From: CAYUNA01 sp047629355
GTDB lineage: Bacteria > Bacteroidota > Bacteroidia > Chitinophagales > Saprospiraceae
Assembly (NCBI GenBank): GCA_047629355.1
Contig: JBLHWU010000025.1
Location: forward strand, 1-38,324
Direction of reading: 5' to 3'
Length of the DNA: 38,324 nucleotides
Part shown: positions 16,135 through 24,886 of the stretch, piece by piece
Position numbering within the stretch: the stretch's first letter is position 1
Layout of the letters: every line of letters starts with the position of its first letter
Translations under genes and position numbers: made by a program
The notes under the pieces: model-generated
What the model was told of the DNA's origin: nothing
The model's input: the letters and a program-made list of their open reading frames with translations, nothing else
Database searches by the model: none

Positions 16135-16376
16135 CACTACCGATTGATATTCGCTTCGATAAAATTCAAATGAAATTAAAGAATAAGTGAACAATAATTA
16201 TCCCATCTAAAAATTTTCCCACGAACGCAAAACGAATCATCCAAATTTTTACAAAAAACGAGAACAAGGAAATAAAGGCTTGAAAGAGATTATTTAGCAA
16301 TAAATGGGTTTAAAACCTATGCACTAAAGTGATAATTCTCCCTGCCTGTTAATTAAATCAAGAAAATTTTTAAAAC

Positions 16377-17738
16377 GTGAATGAGCAAAGTAGTACTGAC
16401 AATTTTAGGTCAGCTTTCAAAAAAACGAACTGGAAAATCCTTTTTTTTCTTGCCATTTTAGGCATTGGTTTAGGGTTTTATTTATCGAAAAACATGCAAT
16501 CTACTCCGCAAATGCAAGCGGCTTTGAGTGCGGTAGAAAAAATCGAACTCAGCGAATTCCCCATTATTATTCCGACGATGAAATATGGTTTTGCCGTCGA
16601 TACTTTTCAATATATCAAAGACGATACCATTCGAAGTGGGCAGTTTTTGGGAACGATTTTGAACAATCAAAAAGTGGACTATTTGGCGATTGAGCAATTG
16701 GAAAAAAACGCCAAAGATGTTTTTGAGGTAAGAGGTTTGCGGGTCAATAAACCTTACACTATCTTCTCCAGAGATACTTCCAAAACAGCGGATTACTTCA
16801 TTTATGAACCAAGTGTTTATGAATATATCCTTTTTCATTTGCAAGGTGATTTGAAGGTGGAAAAAGTGGTGCGACCAGTTACGACCGAGAAGAAAGCAGC
16901 AGCGGGCATCATTGAATCTTCCCTTTGGAATGCTTTGACGGAGAACGGAATGAGTTTTGAATTGGCAGCAAAAATGGAAGATGCTTTGCAGTGGTCGATT
17001 GATTTTCACCATTTGCAAAAAGGGGATAAATTCAAAATGGTTTATGACCAAAAGTTCATTGATGGAAAAGAGGTTGGCGTAGGAATGGTTCATGCCGCTT
17101 TTTATCAAAATTACAACCGTGAGTTTTATTCCATTTTCCATGAAGATGAAAAAATGAGTGGCTATTATGACCGCGAAGGTCGTCCAATGAATAGCGGATT
17201 TTTGCGGTCGCCCGTAAAGTACTCGCGGATTTCGAGCCACTATAATTTAAACCGCTACCACCCTATTTTGAAGCGTCGTCGCCCACATTTTGGGACAGAC
17301 TATGCTGCACCTTATGGTACGCCGATTTTGGCAGTTGGCTCAGGTGTCGTTTTAGAAGCAACACGACGAGGTGGCAATGGTAATTTTGTCAAAATCAAGC
17401 ACGATGAAACCTACAAAACGCAATATTTGCACATGCAAAAATTTGCAAAAGGTATTCATCCAGGCGTGAATGTTAAACAGGGCGATGTGATTGGCTATGT
17501 GGGTTCAACAGGCTTGGCGACAGGACCACACGTTTGTTTCCGCTTTTGGCAAAATGGCAAACAAGTCAACCACTTAAAATTAAACTTTCCACCCCCTGAA
17601 CCACTTCCAAAAACGGATTTACCTAAATTCTATCAAGCTCGCGACGGCTATTTAGATATGCTGAATCAAGCACCATTTCCATACGAAACGAAAGACCTTT
17701 TATCTACGGCCAAAAGTGCCGATTCTACCAACTTTTAA
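16377..17738 (+). CDS. Membrane-anchored M23 peptidoglycan endopeptidase
   Basis: The 453-residue protein starts at GTG 16377, chosen because it includes an N-terminal membrane anchor (about residues 20-36, WKILFFLAILGIGLGFY); the next in-frame ATG, near residue 40, would lose it. The periplasmic part has an N-terminal Csd3/MepM-like region (about 70-275) and an M23 LytM domain (about 290-405). Visible zinc-site residues are H304 and D308 (HFGTD), H352 (YLHMQ) and H385 with C387 in GPHVCFRF, where most M23 enzymes have GPHLHF. The Cys would replace the third zinc ligand. This variant may be normal for Bacteroidota relatives. Role: cleavage of peptide cross-links during wall growth. A strong terminator follows. 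Confidence 0.9.
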   Translation: MNEQSSTDNFRSAFKKTNWKILFFLAILGIGLGFYLSKNMQSTPQMQAALSAVEKIELSEFPIIIPTMKYGFAVDTFQYIKDDTIRSGQFLGTILNNQKVDYLAIEQLEKNAKDVFEVRGLRVNKPYTIFSRDTSKTADYFIYEPSVYEYILFHLQGDLKVEKVVRPVTTEKKAAAGIIESSLWNALTENGMSFELAAKMEDALQWSIDFHHLQKGDKFKMVYDQKFIDGKEVGVGMVHAAFYQNYNREFYSIFHEDEKMSGYYDREGRPMNSGFLRSPVKYSRISSHYNLNRYHPILKRRRPHFGTDYAAPYGTPILAVGSGVVLEATRRGGNGNFVKIKHDETYKTQYLHMQKFAKGIHPGVNVKQGDVIGYVGSTGLATGPHVCFRFWQNGKQVNHLKLNFPPPEPLPKTDLPKFYQARDGYLDMLNQAPFPYETKDLLSTAKSADSTNF

Positions 17739-17770
17739 TATATCAAACAAAACGAATTACTAAATTTTTT

Positions 17771-17807
17771 GGAAGCCTGACCATTTGGTCAGGCTTTCTT
17801 TTTTTTT
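17771..17807 (+). terminator. Intrinsic terminator after the M23 peptidase gene
   Basis: AAGCCTGACC (17773-17782) and GGTCAGGCTT (17787-17796) form a perfect 10-bp GC-rich stem with a 4-base loop, followed by TCTTTTTTTTT. Confidence 0.92.
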
Positions 17808-18249
17808 ATTCATTTAACAAAAAGGATACTTTTTATGAGATTTATCAACTATTAAAAAGAGCAAAATAGATATCTTTTAATGTCATTTGAATAACAATTA
17901 GTCATCTATCTTGCAATTTTTAAAAGCATTTTAATTAAATTTGCTAATCCATAAAAACACCACAACTCCTCTTTTTTAAATATTAAGGCTCTACGGTGAA
18001 AAGTGTGGGTCAATATGAGAAGCTCGAAAATCGTAAGATTTTCGAGCTTCAAAAAAAACAGTACGCATTGCCTACGGCAATGCGGGAGGGGTTCTTGAGG
18101 GAGAAAAACGGTTTTTGCAAAACCATTTTCTCCCTCAAACGCCCTTTGTTAGAACTTACCCACAGTTTTCACCGTAATGCCAATATTAAAGACAATCAAA
18201 GTCTGCAAAATTTTCATAAAAAATTACCTAATTTATAAATCATTAAAAT
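17808..18249. other. Intergenic region containing multi-hairpin element B
   Basis: No supported gene lies between the terminator and the beta-helix gene. An 80-codon open frame here runs through the hairpin element and is judged non-coding. No clear promoter box for the gene at 18250 was found. Confidence 0.55.
17992..18176. repeat. Multi-hairpin intergenic element, copy B
   Basis: Outer arms TACGGTGAAAAGTGTGGGT (17992-18010) and ACCCACAGTTTTCACCGTA (18158-18176) pair at 18 of 19 positions. Hairpin 1: GAAGCTCGAAAATC (18019-18032) and its perfect complement (18037-18050), loop GTAA. Linker AACAGTACGC. Hairpin 2: CGCATTGCC/GGCAATGCG (18064-18084), loop TAC. Hairpin 3: TTGAGGGAGAAAA (18095-18107) with TTTTCTCCCTCAA (18126-18138) and an inner GGTTTT/AAAACC tip. 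The trailing CCCTTTGTTAGAAC matches copy A. The stem sequences of the outer arms, hairpin 2 and hairpin 3 differ from copy A but remain paired. Confidence 0.85.
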
Positions 18250-20652
18250 ATGAAGAATCTCTCAACACTCTTTTTAGGGCTTTCCCTGACCTTTTTTGCC
18301 TTTCATCTTGAAGCACAAACTTACGTCAATCAAGCGGCTAACGGCAATAACGACGGTACTTCTTGGACAAATGCCTATACTAATTTACAGGATGCCTTAG
18401 CTAGTCCAAATGGCGCTATTTGGGTTGCAACAGGTCTCTACATAACAGGCGATGCGATGGCAGATTCTACCGCCGTTTTTGAAATCAATACCAGTTTAAG
18501 CATCTACGGTGGCTTCGTAGGTACAGAAATAATGCTGGACGAGCGAGACCCTGAAGAAAATGAAACCATTCTAAGCGCCGACCTTTTAGGAGATGATATT
18601 GAAGGCGATTTTGGGATAAATCGCGCGGATAATTCGAACCATGTTATGGCGGTTACGGAAGGTATTACGAGCGATGTCGTGATTGATGGGTTGATTTTTA
18701 CTGGCGGAAATACAAGCACATATGCTGATTCAGACCAGTACTTTCGGAGTGGTGGTGGAATTCATGCATTGAGTCCAATTCAATTGAATACTTGCTACTT
18801 CGTTTACAACTTTGGTCGTGCAGGTGGTAGCGTATATCTCGGCGGCGGCGCAAGTAATTCAACGATTACTAACTGCGTTTTTGATGAAAATTCCTCCAAT
18901 TCACAGAGTGCAGGAATCTTTATTGATAATTTAACAAATGTAAGCGTAAATGAAAGTTTTTTTATTAATAATCTGACTTCCAGAGGTGCATATTATGCGT
19001 TGCGCGGAAGCGGTCATGAGGTGTCCAATTGCGAATTTTCAGACAACATAAATGAAAGCGGTTTTGGAGGTGCATTGTTTAACTGGAATAGCCAAAATTT
19101 TACGCTCAGCAATTGTCTTTTTGAAGGAAATAGAGCAAGTAGCGCAGGAGCTATCTATGCCGATGGGCGCGAATTGGATGCCTTGAACCCTAATGAATTT
19201 TTGATGTCCAATTGCATCTTTGATGACAATGCGACCAATGCCAATAGTGGCGGTTCGGTGTATAACTCTCGTTCCAGCATGACGATTACGGATTGCGAAT
19301 TTATGAATACCAATACGCCTGGTTCAGGTGGTTTTTTATTTCAAACAGGAGAAAGTAAGATTGTCAATATCAGCAATTGTAGTTTTGAAAATGCTGTAAT
19401 TAGCGGATGGGGCGGCGCGATGACTTGCTACGGTCTCAATACGACTTACAATGTTTCGGATTGTACTTTTATGGGCAATACTTCCTCTAATTTGGGAGGT
19501 GCTGCACACTGTGGCTTTACCGCGATTGCTAATTTTGAAAACTGCACCTTTGAAGCCAATAATGCGGCAAGTGGCGGCGGATTGTCTGCTCAAAATGACT
19601 CTACTGAAATTCATGTTGTCAACTCCATATTTATCAGCAATGGGGCAACAAATAGTGGTGGCGGTATCTTCGCTGGAACAACTGAAAGTAGCTCAATTGT
19701 TTCTGTTGATGGCTGCGAATTCCAAGCGAATAGTGCGAATTTTGGTGCAGGTATTTTCTTGAGTGAGAATGGTGATGATGACATTTCAATGTTAGAATTA
19801 CACAACTCCTTGTTCATTTTCAATGTTGCTGATTCTCAAGCAGGTGCGGTTAATTTGAATGATGCAAATGGCAATATTTCCAACTGTGTTTTCACTAATA
19901 ATATCGCGGTTGACCCTGGCGTTGGTGGCGCGATTTCAACCAATGCATCGAGTACAAACGATGTAACCATTTCTATTTTAAATTCTACTTTTTCAGATAA
20001 TTCTGGTGCTTTTGCTGCGGGTATTTCCCAATGGATGGAAAATGATTCTGGCTCTTTGGTGATGACTTTGCAGAATAATATTTTTCAAAATGCAGGTGAA
20101 AATTATGTAATTGAAAATGGAATGCCGACCGTTATTTCCAATGGTGGAAACTTGGATGAAAGCGGTGGAATGATTGTAGAATTGACACAGCCATCGGATA
20201 TTTTCGGCGAAGACCCTGAGTTTTTTGATGCAAGTAATTTTGATTATCACCTTACAGAGGATAGCCCGTGTATAGATGCAGGTGTAACCGATGGCGCACC
20301 TACGACCGATATTGAGGGCAATATGCGTGACGGTATGGTCGATATTGGCGCCTATGAATTCGATATTATTGAAAGTGTCGATGGTGAAATTATCGCTAAT
20401 AACGGGGCCTTAAAAACCTTCCCAAATCCAGTAGCAAATGATTTACAATTGACTTTGGATAATAATTGGACGGCTGATTTGACCGTTAAAATTTTCAACA
20501 ATCGTGGTCAAGAAGTTCAGACTTTACAGACGGCAAAATTTGAAGATAAATTAGCATTGACGATACCGGTAAGTACTTTGTCAACTGGGGCTTACTACTT
20601 GACGATTTCTAATGGAACGTCGGTTGTGGTGGAGCGAATGATGAAGAAATAG
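18250..20652 (+). CDS. Secreted parallel beta-helix protein with T9SS sorting domain
   Basis: The 800-residue product starts at ATG 18250 with a signal peptide (about residues 1-22, cleavage LEA/Q). The mature start (TYVNQAANGNNDGTSWTNAY, then LQDALASPNGAIWVATGLY) and long runs of turns such as NCVFDENSSNSQSAGIF, CLFEGNRASSAGAIY and CTFEANNAASGGGLSA make a right-handed parallel beta-helix through about residue 690. SPCIDAGVTDGAPTTDIEG marks the end of the helix as in choice-of-anchor Q proteins. Residues about 724-800 are a T9SS type A sorting domain (FPNPVANDLQLTLD, STGAYYLTISNG). It is probably a cell-surface or released adhesin or glycan-binding protein; no catalytic residues could be assigned. 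The N-terminal third resembles the 331-residue protein at 11972-12967. A terminator follows. Confidence 0.92.
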   Translation: MKNLSTLFLGLSLTFFAFHLEAQTYVNQAANGNNDGTSWTNAYTNLQDALASPNGAIWVATGLYITGDAMADSTAVFEINTSLSIYGGFVGTEIMLDERDPEENETILSADLLGDDIEGDFGINRADNSNHVMAVTEGITSDVVIDGLIFTGGNTSTYADSDQYFRSGGGIHALSPIQLNTCYFVYNFGRAGGSVYLGGGASNSTITNCVFDENSSNSQSAGIFIDNLTNVSVNESFFINNLTSRGAYYALRGSGHEVSNCEFSDNINESGFGGALFNWNSQNFTLSNCLFEGNRASSAGAIYADGRELDALNPNEFLMSNCIFDDNATNANSGGSVYNSRSSMTITDCEFMNTNTPGSGGFLFQTGESKIVNISNCSFENAVISGWGGAMTCYGLNTTYNVSDCTFMGNTSSNLGGAAHCGFTAIANFENCTFEANNAASGGGLSAQNDSTEIHVVNSIFISNGATNSGGGIFAGTTESSSIVSVDGCEFQANSANFGAGIFLSENGDDDISMLELHNSLFIFNVADSQAGAVNLNDANGNISNCVFTNNIAVDPGVGGAISTNASSTNDVTISILNSTFSDNSGAFAAGISQWMENDSGSLVMTLQNNIFQNAGENYVIENGMPTVISNGGNLDESGGMIVELTQPSDIFGEDPEFFDASNFDYHLTEDSPCIDAGVTDGAPTTDIEGNMRDGMVDIGAYEFDIIESVDGEIIANNGALKTFPNPVANDLQLTLDNNWTADLTVKIFNNRGQEVQTLQTAKFEDKLALTIPVSTLSTGAYYLTISNGTSVVVERMMKK

Positions 20653-20678
20653 AGATAGTCTTTTTTCTTAAGAACGCG

Positions 20679-20723
20679 AAATTTAGGGGAAAGTTGTTTT
20701 TGAAATGCCTTTCCCCTAAATTT
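20679..20723 (+). terminator. Terminator-like hairpin after the beta-helix gene
   Basis: AAATTTAGGGGAAAG (20679-20693) and CTTTCCCCTAAATTT (20709-20723) form a perfect 15-bp stem with a 15-base loop, followed by TGTGTTATTT. The left side is joined to TTAAGAACGCG, a motif of another repeat family in this window. Confidence 0.7.
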
Positions 20724-20841
20724 TGTGTTATTTCATTTTGAAAAAAGGGTTATTATTATCGCTAATGACGAGATAGGTGTTAAAAAATTAAGATAGAAAT
20801 TTAAAATAAGAAATGCTTAGTAAAATATTTTAAATTAAATA

Positions 20842-22112
20842 GTCCATAATTATTATCTTGTGCCTTAAAATAAAAATTTATGGCTCGTTTGTATAAAGAA
20901 TTCTATAGTCCCGGAATATTGAAAGTTAAACAATCTTTTTACTCTGGTTTGGGAGAAAAAGAGCGTCGTCACTTCTTAGGTCAAGAATATCTTGTTTTAG
21001 GAACAGGTAGTCAACGCTACATTTCTCGCATTTTCGAATGCTCCCGAGATACAATTATAAAAGGTTTTAATGAAGTTAATGCGCCTTCTTTTTCTCCTGA
21101 TTATACAACTCAAAGAGCCGCAGGTGCAGGTAGGAAAAAAAGAAGCGGAATTAGCTTTTCTGATAAAAGCAGTTCTTGACTATGTTTCAAGGCATACTGC
21201 GGGAAGTCCTACCGACCCTTTGGTCAAATGGACTTCATTACATCCTAAAGACATTGCTCTTTTTAAAAAAAAAACGCATCGTGTAACCATATCTCACGGT
21301 TGTATCAAACGCATCTTAAAAGCGGACGGATATGTCAAACGTAAGCCTTTAAAATCTATATCAACTGGAGTGAGCAAACATCGAGCAGAACAATTTGAAA
21401 TTGTTAATTGTCTGAGATTACTCTTCGAGAGTATGGGCAACAATCCCGCTTTGAGTATTGATACTAAAAAAAAAAGAACGATTGGGGCAACTGACTCTAA
21501 ATGAATCTGTTATGGCTCTCATCCTGGAGGTATTCCAAAGGTTTATTCATCTGACTACAGTCATTTAGCCACGGGGAAAGCTATTCCACACGGCATCTTT
21601 GATTGTAAACTTATGAAAGGTTACATCACTATTGGTGACACCCATGAAACGGCTGCTTTCATCATTGATAATCTATGCTGGTGCTGGCGCACTTATGGAC
21701 AGTTTCACTATCAAGATGCTACTCATTTGCTGCTCTTGTGTGATTGTGGCGGTGCCAACGGTTACAGACATCATTTATTCAAAGTACTTTTACAAAAATT
21801 AGCTTCTGAAATAGGACTTAAAATAATAGTAGCACGTTATCCACCCTACTGTTCTAAGTACAATCCAATTGAAAGGCAACTTTTTTCACATGTACAAAGA
21901 ACCATCAAAAATACTATCTTAACCGACTTAGAACAAGTTGAAGAACTCATATCGAAAACTTCGCACTCTAAAGGATTAACTACAGTGGTCAGAGTGGTCA
22001 AAAAAATGTATCCGCTCAAACAACCTTCTAATAAAGAAGACATTGACGAAAAAAGAATTTTGAGACACCCTGAGCTACCTAAGTTCTCATATACGGTTTT
22101 ACCATAATGGTC
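20842..22112 (+). mobile_element. Decayed insertion sequence, ISAzo13-type
   Basis: The element carries one ISAzo13-family transposase gene broken by a frame change and a stop. Its proposed ends are GTCCATAAT (20842-20850) and, reversed, GACCATTAT (22112-22104), matching at 7 of 9 positions. A TA dinucleotide lies directly outside each end (20840-20841 and 22113-22114), consistent with a TA target duplication. The right end overlaps the transposase stop codon. Ends are inferred by eye and could be off by a few bases. Confidence 0.7.
20880..22107 (+). pseudogene. ISAzo13-family transposase, broken
   Basis: Three pieces add up to a ~410-residue transposase. Piece 1 (20880-21179) has the N-terminal HTH-like region ending AGAGRKK. 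The sense continues one frame over in piece 2 (21070-21504) from about 21135, at a run of seven A (21135-21141), with KEAELAFLIKAVLDYVSRHTAG and NPALSIDTKKKRTIGATDSK, the family's first catalytic Asp region. A TGA at 21502-21504 interrupts; reading through it gives LATGKAIPHGIFD and then piece 3 (21613-22107), with LLLLCDCGGANGYRH (second Asp) and PPYCSKYNPIERQLFSHVQR (Glu). The seven-A run could be programmed slippage, but the in-frame TGA points to a dead gene. Confidence 0.85.
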
Positions 22113-22181
22113 TAACTTATTTAATTTCTTTTACTTATCTAACAAAATTCCTTTATTTCTCTTATTTTATAATAAAAAATC

Positions 22182-22719
22182 ATGTTGATTCAAACCGAAA
22201 AGAGATTATTACAAAATAGCTGAAGTAGGCATTTTGACGCCAAGTGACAGGGTTGAGTTAATTCATGGAGAAATTATTAAAATGAGCCCTATAAAAAGCT
22301 CCCACGCTGGAATTGTCAATTGTCTCAACAGATTTTTGATTTTAAATCTATTGGATACAGCATCTATTATTTCTCAAAACCCATTGAGTATTAGTGATAC
22401 TTTAGAGCCTGGACCAGATGTCATGATTGCGAAATCTCGCCAAGATGAGTACAAAACAGCACATCCGCCTACCGAAGATGTCTATTCCATTATTGAAGTA
22501 GCAGATTCTTCTTTATTTTATGACCGCCAAATAAAAAAAAGGATTTATGCACAAGCAGGTATTTCTGAATATTAGATAGTCAATATCCATGACCAAAAAT
22601 TGGAAATCCATACGAATTTGCACAATGATAAATATCAAAATACGGCAATTTTAAATGTTGGTGATACCGCAATTTGCAAAGCGATTCCCTTTGAAATTAA
22701 GGTGAAAGATATTTTTTAA
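22182..22719 (+). pseudogene. Uma2-family (DUF820) nuclease-like gene, broken
   Basis: The coding sense starts at ATG 22182 (MLIQTEKR), shifts frame by one base near 22198-22203, and then reads DYYKIAEVGILTPSDRVELIHGEII with ISQNPLSISDTLEPGPDVMIA and YSIIEVADSSLFYDRQIKKR. These match the Uma2 family, which has a PD-(D/E)xK fold; the D and E..K-like residues are visible in GPDVMIA and IIEVADSS. A TAG at 22573-22575 interrupts EY(W)IVNIHDQKLEIH, where relatives have Trp, so TGG to TAG is likely. The frame continues to TAA at 22717-22719. Uma2 genes are abundant, often multi-copy, and of uncertain role. It abuts the dnaG 3' end and lies just after the IS. Confidence 0.85.
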
Positions 22720-24765
22720 TTACTTCCGAAACCCCGGCACATCCAAAATCCGTGCTCCCAAATCCACCGCCAATTCATTCCGCATCGCCAACAACTTGGA
22801 ATGCACTTTCATATACCGCATCAACTTTTTCGGGTCTTTTTCATCCTTTATCCGAACTTGATTTTTGGCAATGGTTTTTTCAATTTTTTTGCGTTTAAAT
22901 TGCTTTAACGACTTTTCCGCATCCTTTGAAAAATTCAATTCTGGTTTCTTCTGACTCCGCAAAAAGATTTCATGTTTTTCCCAACCTTCACTATATTCAT
23001 ACGGAGAATGCAGTAAATCTACCGCCACTGAACTCAAATCGGTATTTCGATGCCCGATAAAAGACTGGATAGTAAACTCTCTTTTTGCCACCACCATTTC
23101 CATACAAGTCTCTGCCAATAGTTTATATTGTGCATTGTCAAACTCCTCTAAAACGTCTTCAATATTAGTTAAAATGTACTCCGCTATCGTTGTTTGGGTT
23201 TCCTCATCGTAAACTTTTCCACCAAATTCAATCAAAATCCGAACAATGTCTTTCTCCTGAAAAGTATCGCCTGATTCGACCTTCCGCTTCTTCGCGGGTG
23301 GCGTCAAATCATCCCAATGTGGCATTGGATGTTCGCCTGTCTCCGTCGGAAAAAACTCAGGTGGTGGACTGGGGAAGCTGGGATCAAAACTACCGCTACC
23401 ACTACTCCCCTGCTGTCGTTCACGGGCTTCTTGGCGAGCTTTTCGCTCCCGATCAAGCTGACGTTTTTTTATCAATTGCCCCACCGTCCGATTGGCTTCC
23501 ATAACCAAAACCTGCTCATCAACTTCCATCACTTTCGCACACTCTTTGACGTACAAGGATCGCTTGATTGGGTCAGGAATTTTGGCGATACTCCCAACAA
23601 TATCCTTAATTAATTCTGTCTTTTTTATCGGATCACCTGCTGCTTCTTTGAGTAGTAAACTGGTTTTGAATAAGATAAAATCCTTCGCTTCTTGGTCAAT
23701 ATATTCTTGGAATTTGGCCGTCCCAACCTTGTTGACATACGAATCAGGGTCTTCGCCTTCCGGTAGCAATACGACCTTGACATTCATGTCCTGTTCCAAC
23801 ACCATATCCAATCCCCGCAAGGCTGCTTTCACACCCGCCGCATCTCCATCATAGAGGATTTTCATGTTTTGAGAGAAGCGTTTGACGAGGCCAATTTGCT
23901 CGACAGTCAAAGAGGTACCTGAAGATGCCACGACATTTTCAATTCCTGCCTGATGTAGCGAAATCACATCCGTGTACCCTTCTACCAGAATGCATTCATC
24001 ATTTTTTCGAATGTGTTTTTTAGCAAAATACGCACCATAAAGCGTCTTACTTTTATTGTAAACTTCTGTCTCCGGCGAGTTGATATATTTTGGCGCTTTG
24101 ACATCTTTGACCATGATACGCCCTGCGAATGCCGCTACTTTTCCCGATAAATTTCGGATGGTAAACATCACCCGATTTCGGAAAAAATCATTGCCATATT
24201 GAGAGGTCAATCCCAGTTTTTTCAATTTATCAATCGTATGTCCATCAGTCGTCGCTTTGGTCGTAAAATCACTTTTTCTTTCATCGGTAAAACCCAATCC
24301 CCACTTCTCAATCGTCTCTTCCCGATAGCCTCTTTCTTTGAAATAACTGAGTCCGACGCTCTTCCCCATATCGGTTTCAAACAAGGTCGTTTGAAAATAC
24401 TTCAAGGCATAATCATTGACAATAAACAAGCTATCCTCTGCTTGCATCGCCTCTCGCATTTCTGGCGTCAGCTTCTTTTCTTCGATTTTAATACCATACT
24501 TATCTGCCAAATATCGAAGCGCATCGGGGAAGGTAGCAGTCTCGTGTTCCATGATGAACTTAGCCGTATTTCCCGCCTGTCCACAACCAAAACATTTGAA
24601 GATATTCTTTGCAGGAGATACCGTAAAAGATGGCGATTTTTCATTGTGAAATGGGCACAAGCCAATCATGTTGACCCCTCGCCGCTTCAGGGTCACAAAG
24701 TCACCAACTACATCTTCAATTTTCGCGGTTTCTAATATTTCGTTAACTGTTTTCTCAGGAATCAT
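22720..24765 (-). CDS. dnaG: DNA primase
   Basis: DnaG makes RNA primers for replication. The 681-residue product has the N-terminal CHC2 zinc-binding domain with C37, H40, C58 and C61 (CPFH and CFGCG), the catalytic core, and a Toprim domain with E262 in VEGYTD and D306/D308 in LYDGDAAG. A low-complexity Pro/Gly/Ser-rich linker (about residues 453-487) joins it to a C-terminal helicase-binding region (about 500-681) rich in basic residues. The start at ATG 24765 gives MIPEKTVNEILETAKIEDVV, the standard N-terminus. The stop is immediately beside the end of the convergent Uma2 pseudogene, with no terminator visible. The region just upstream (24768-24820) is an imperfect repeat of GATTGACT-like words. 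Confidence 0.97.
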   Translation of the reverse strand: MIPEKTVNEILETAKIEDVVGDFVTLKRRGVNMIGLCPFHNEKSPSFTVSPAKNIFKCFGCGQAGNTAKFIMEHETATFPDALRYLADKYGIKIEEKKLTPEMREAMQAEDSLFIVNDYALKYFQTTLFETDMGKSVGLSYFKERGYREETIEKWGLGFTDERKSDFTTKATTDGHTIDKLKKLGLTSQYGNDFFRNRVMFTIRNLSGKVAAFAGRIMVKDVKAPKYINSPETEVYNKSKTLYGAYFAKKHIRKNDECILVEGYTDVISLHQAGIENVVASSGTSLTVEQIGLVKRFSQNMKILYDGDAAGVKAALRGLDMVLEQDMNVKVVLLPEGEDPDSYVNKVGTAKFQEYIDQEAKDFILFKTSLLLKEAAGDPIKKTELIKDIVGSIAKIPDPIKRSLYVKECAKVMEVDEQVLVMEANRTVGQLIKKRQLDRERKARQEARERQQGSSGSGSFDPSFPSPPPEFFPTETGEHPMPHWDDLTPPAKKRKVESGDTFQEKDIVRILIEFGGKVYDEETQTTIAEYILTNIEDVLEEFDNAQYKLLAETCMEMVVAKREFTIQSFIGHRNTDLSSVAVDLLHSPYEYSEGWEKHEIFLRSQKKPELNFSKDAEKSLKQFKRKKIEKTIAKNQVRIKDEKDPKKLMRYMKVHSKLLAMRNELAVDLGARILDVPGFRK

Positions 24766-24825
24766 GTTTTGATTGTTTCGATTGACTTGATTGACTCTAT
24801 TATTTCGATTTGCTCGATTAGAGTG

Positions 24826-24833
24826 CTAAAGTA
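24826..24833 (-). promoter_or_regulatory. Weak candidate -7 box for dnaG
   Basis: Minus-strand TACTTTAG differs from TAnnTTTG at one position and lies about 60 bases before the dnaG start. No -33 element at the expected spacing. Confidence 0.25.
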
Positions 24834-24886
24834 CGGGAACTTTTTTGTTTTGAAAACAGGTGTAGATTTTTTTTTCATATATCAGC

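Noticed and set aside
16482..17240. 252-codon minus-strand open frame opposite the M23 peptidase gene
   Set aside because: It is fully antisense to a clearly real gene, has no recognisable motif and no promoter.
17996..18238. 80-codon plus-strand open frame across multi-hairpin element B
   Set aside because: It runs straight through paired hairpin arms and linkers; the frame is a by-product of the repeat, and copy A has no equivalent ORF.
24199..24735. 178-codon plus-strand open frame opposite dnaG
   Set aside because: It is the complement of the conserved zinc-finger and core region of dnaG and shows no protein family features.
24768..24820. GATTGACT-like tandem words upstream of dnaG as DnaA-box or origin-like sites
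   Set aside because: The units are irregular, do not match the DnaA box TTATCCACA, and no replication-origin genes are next to them.
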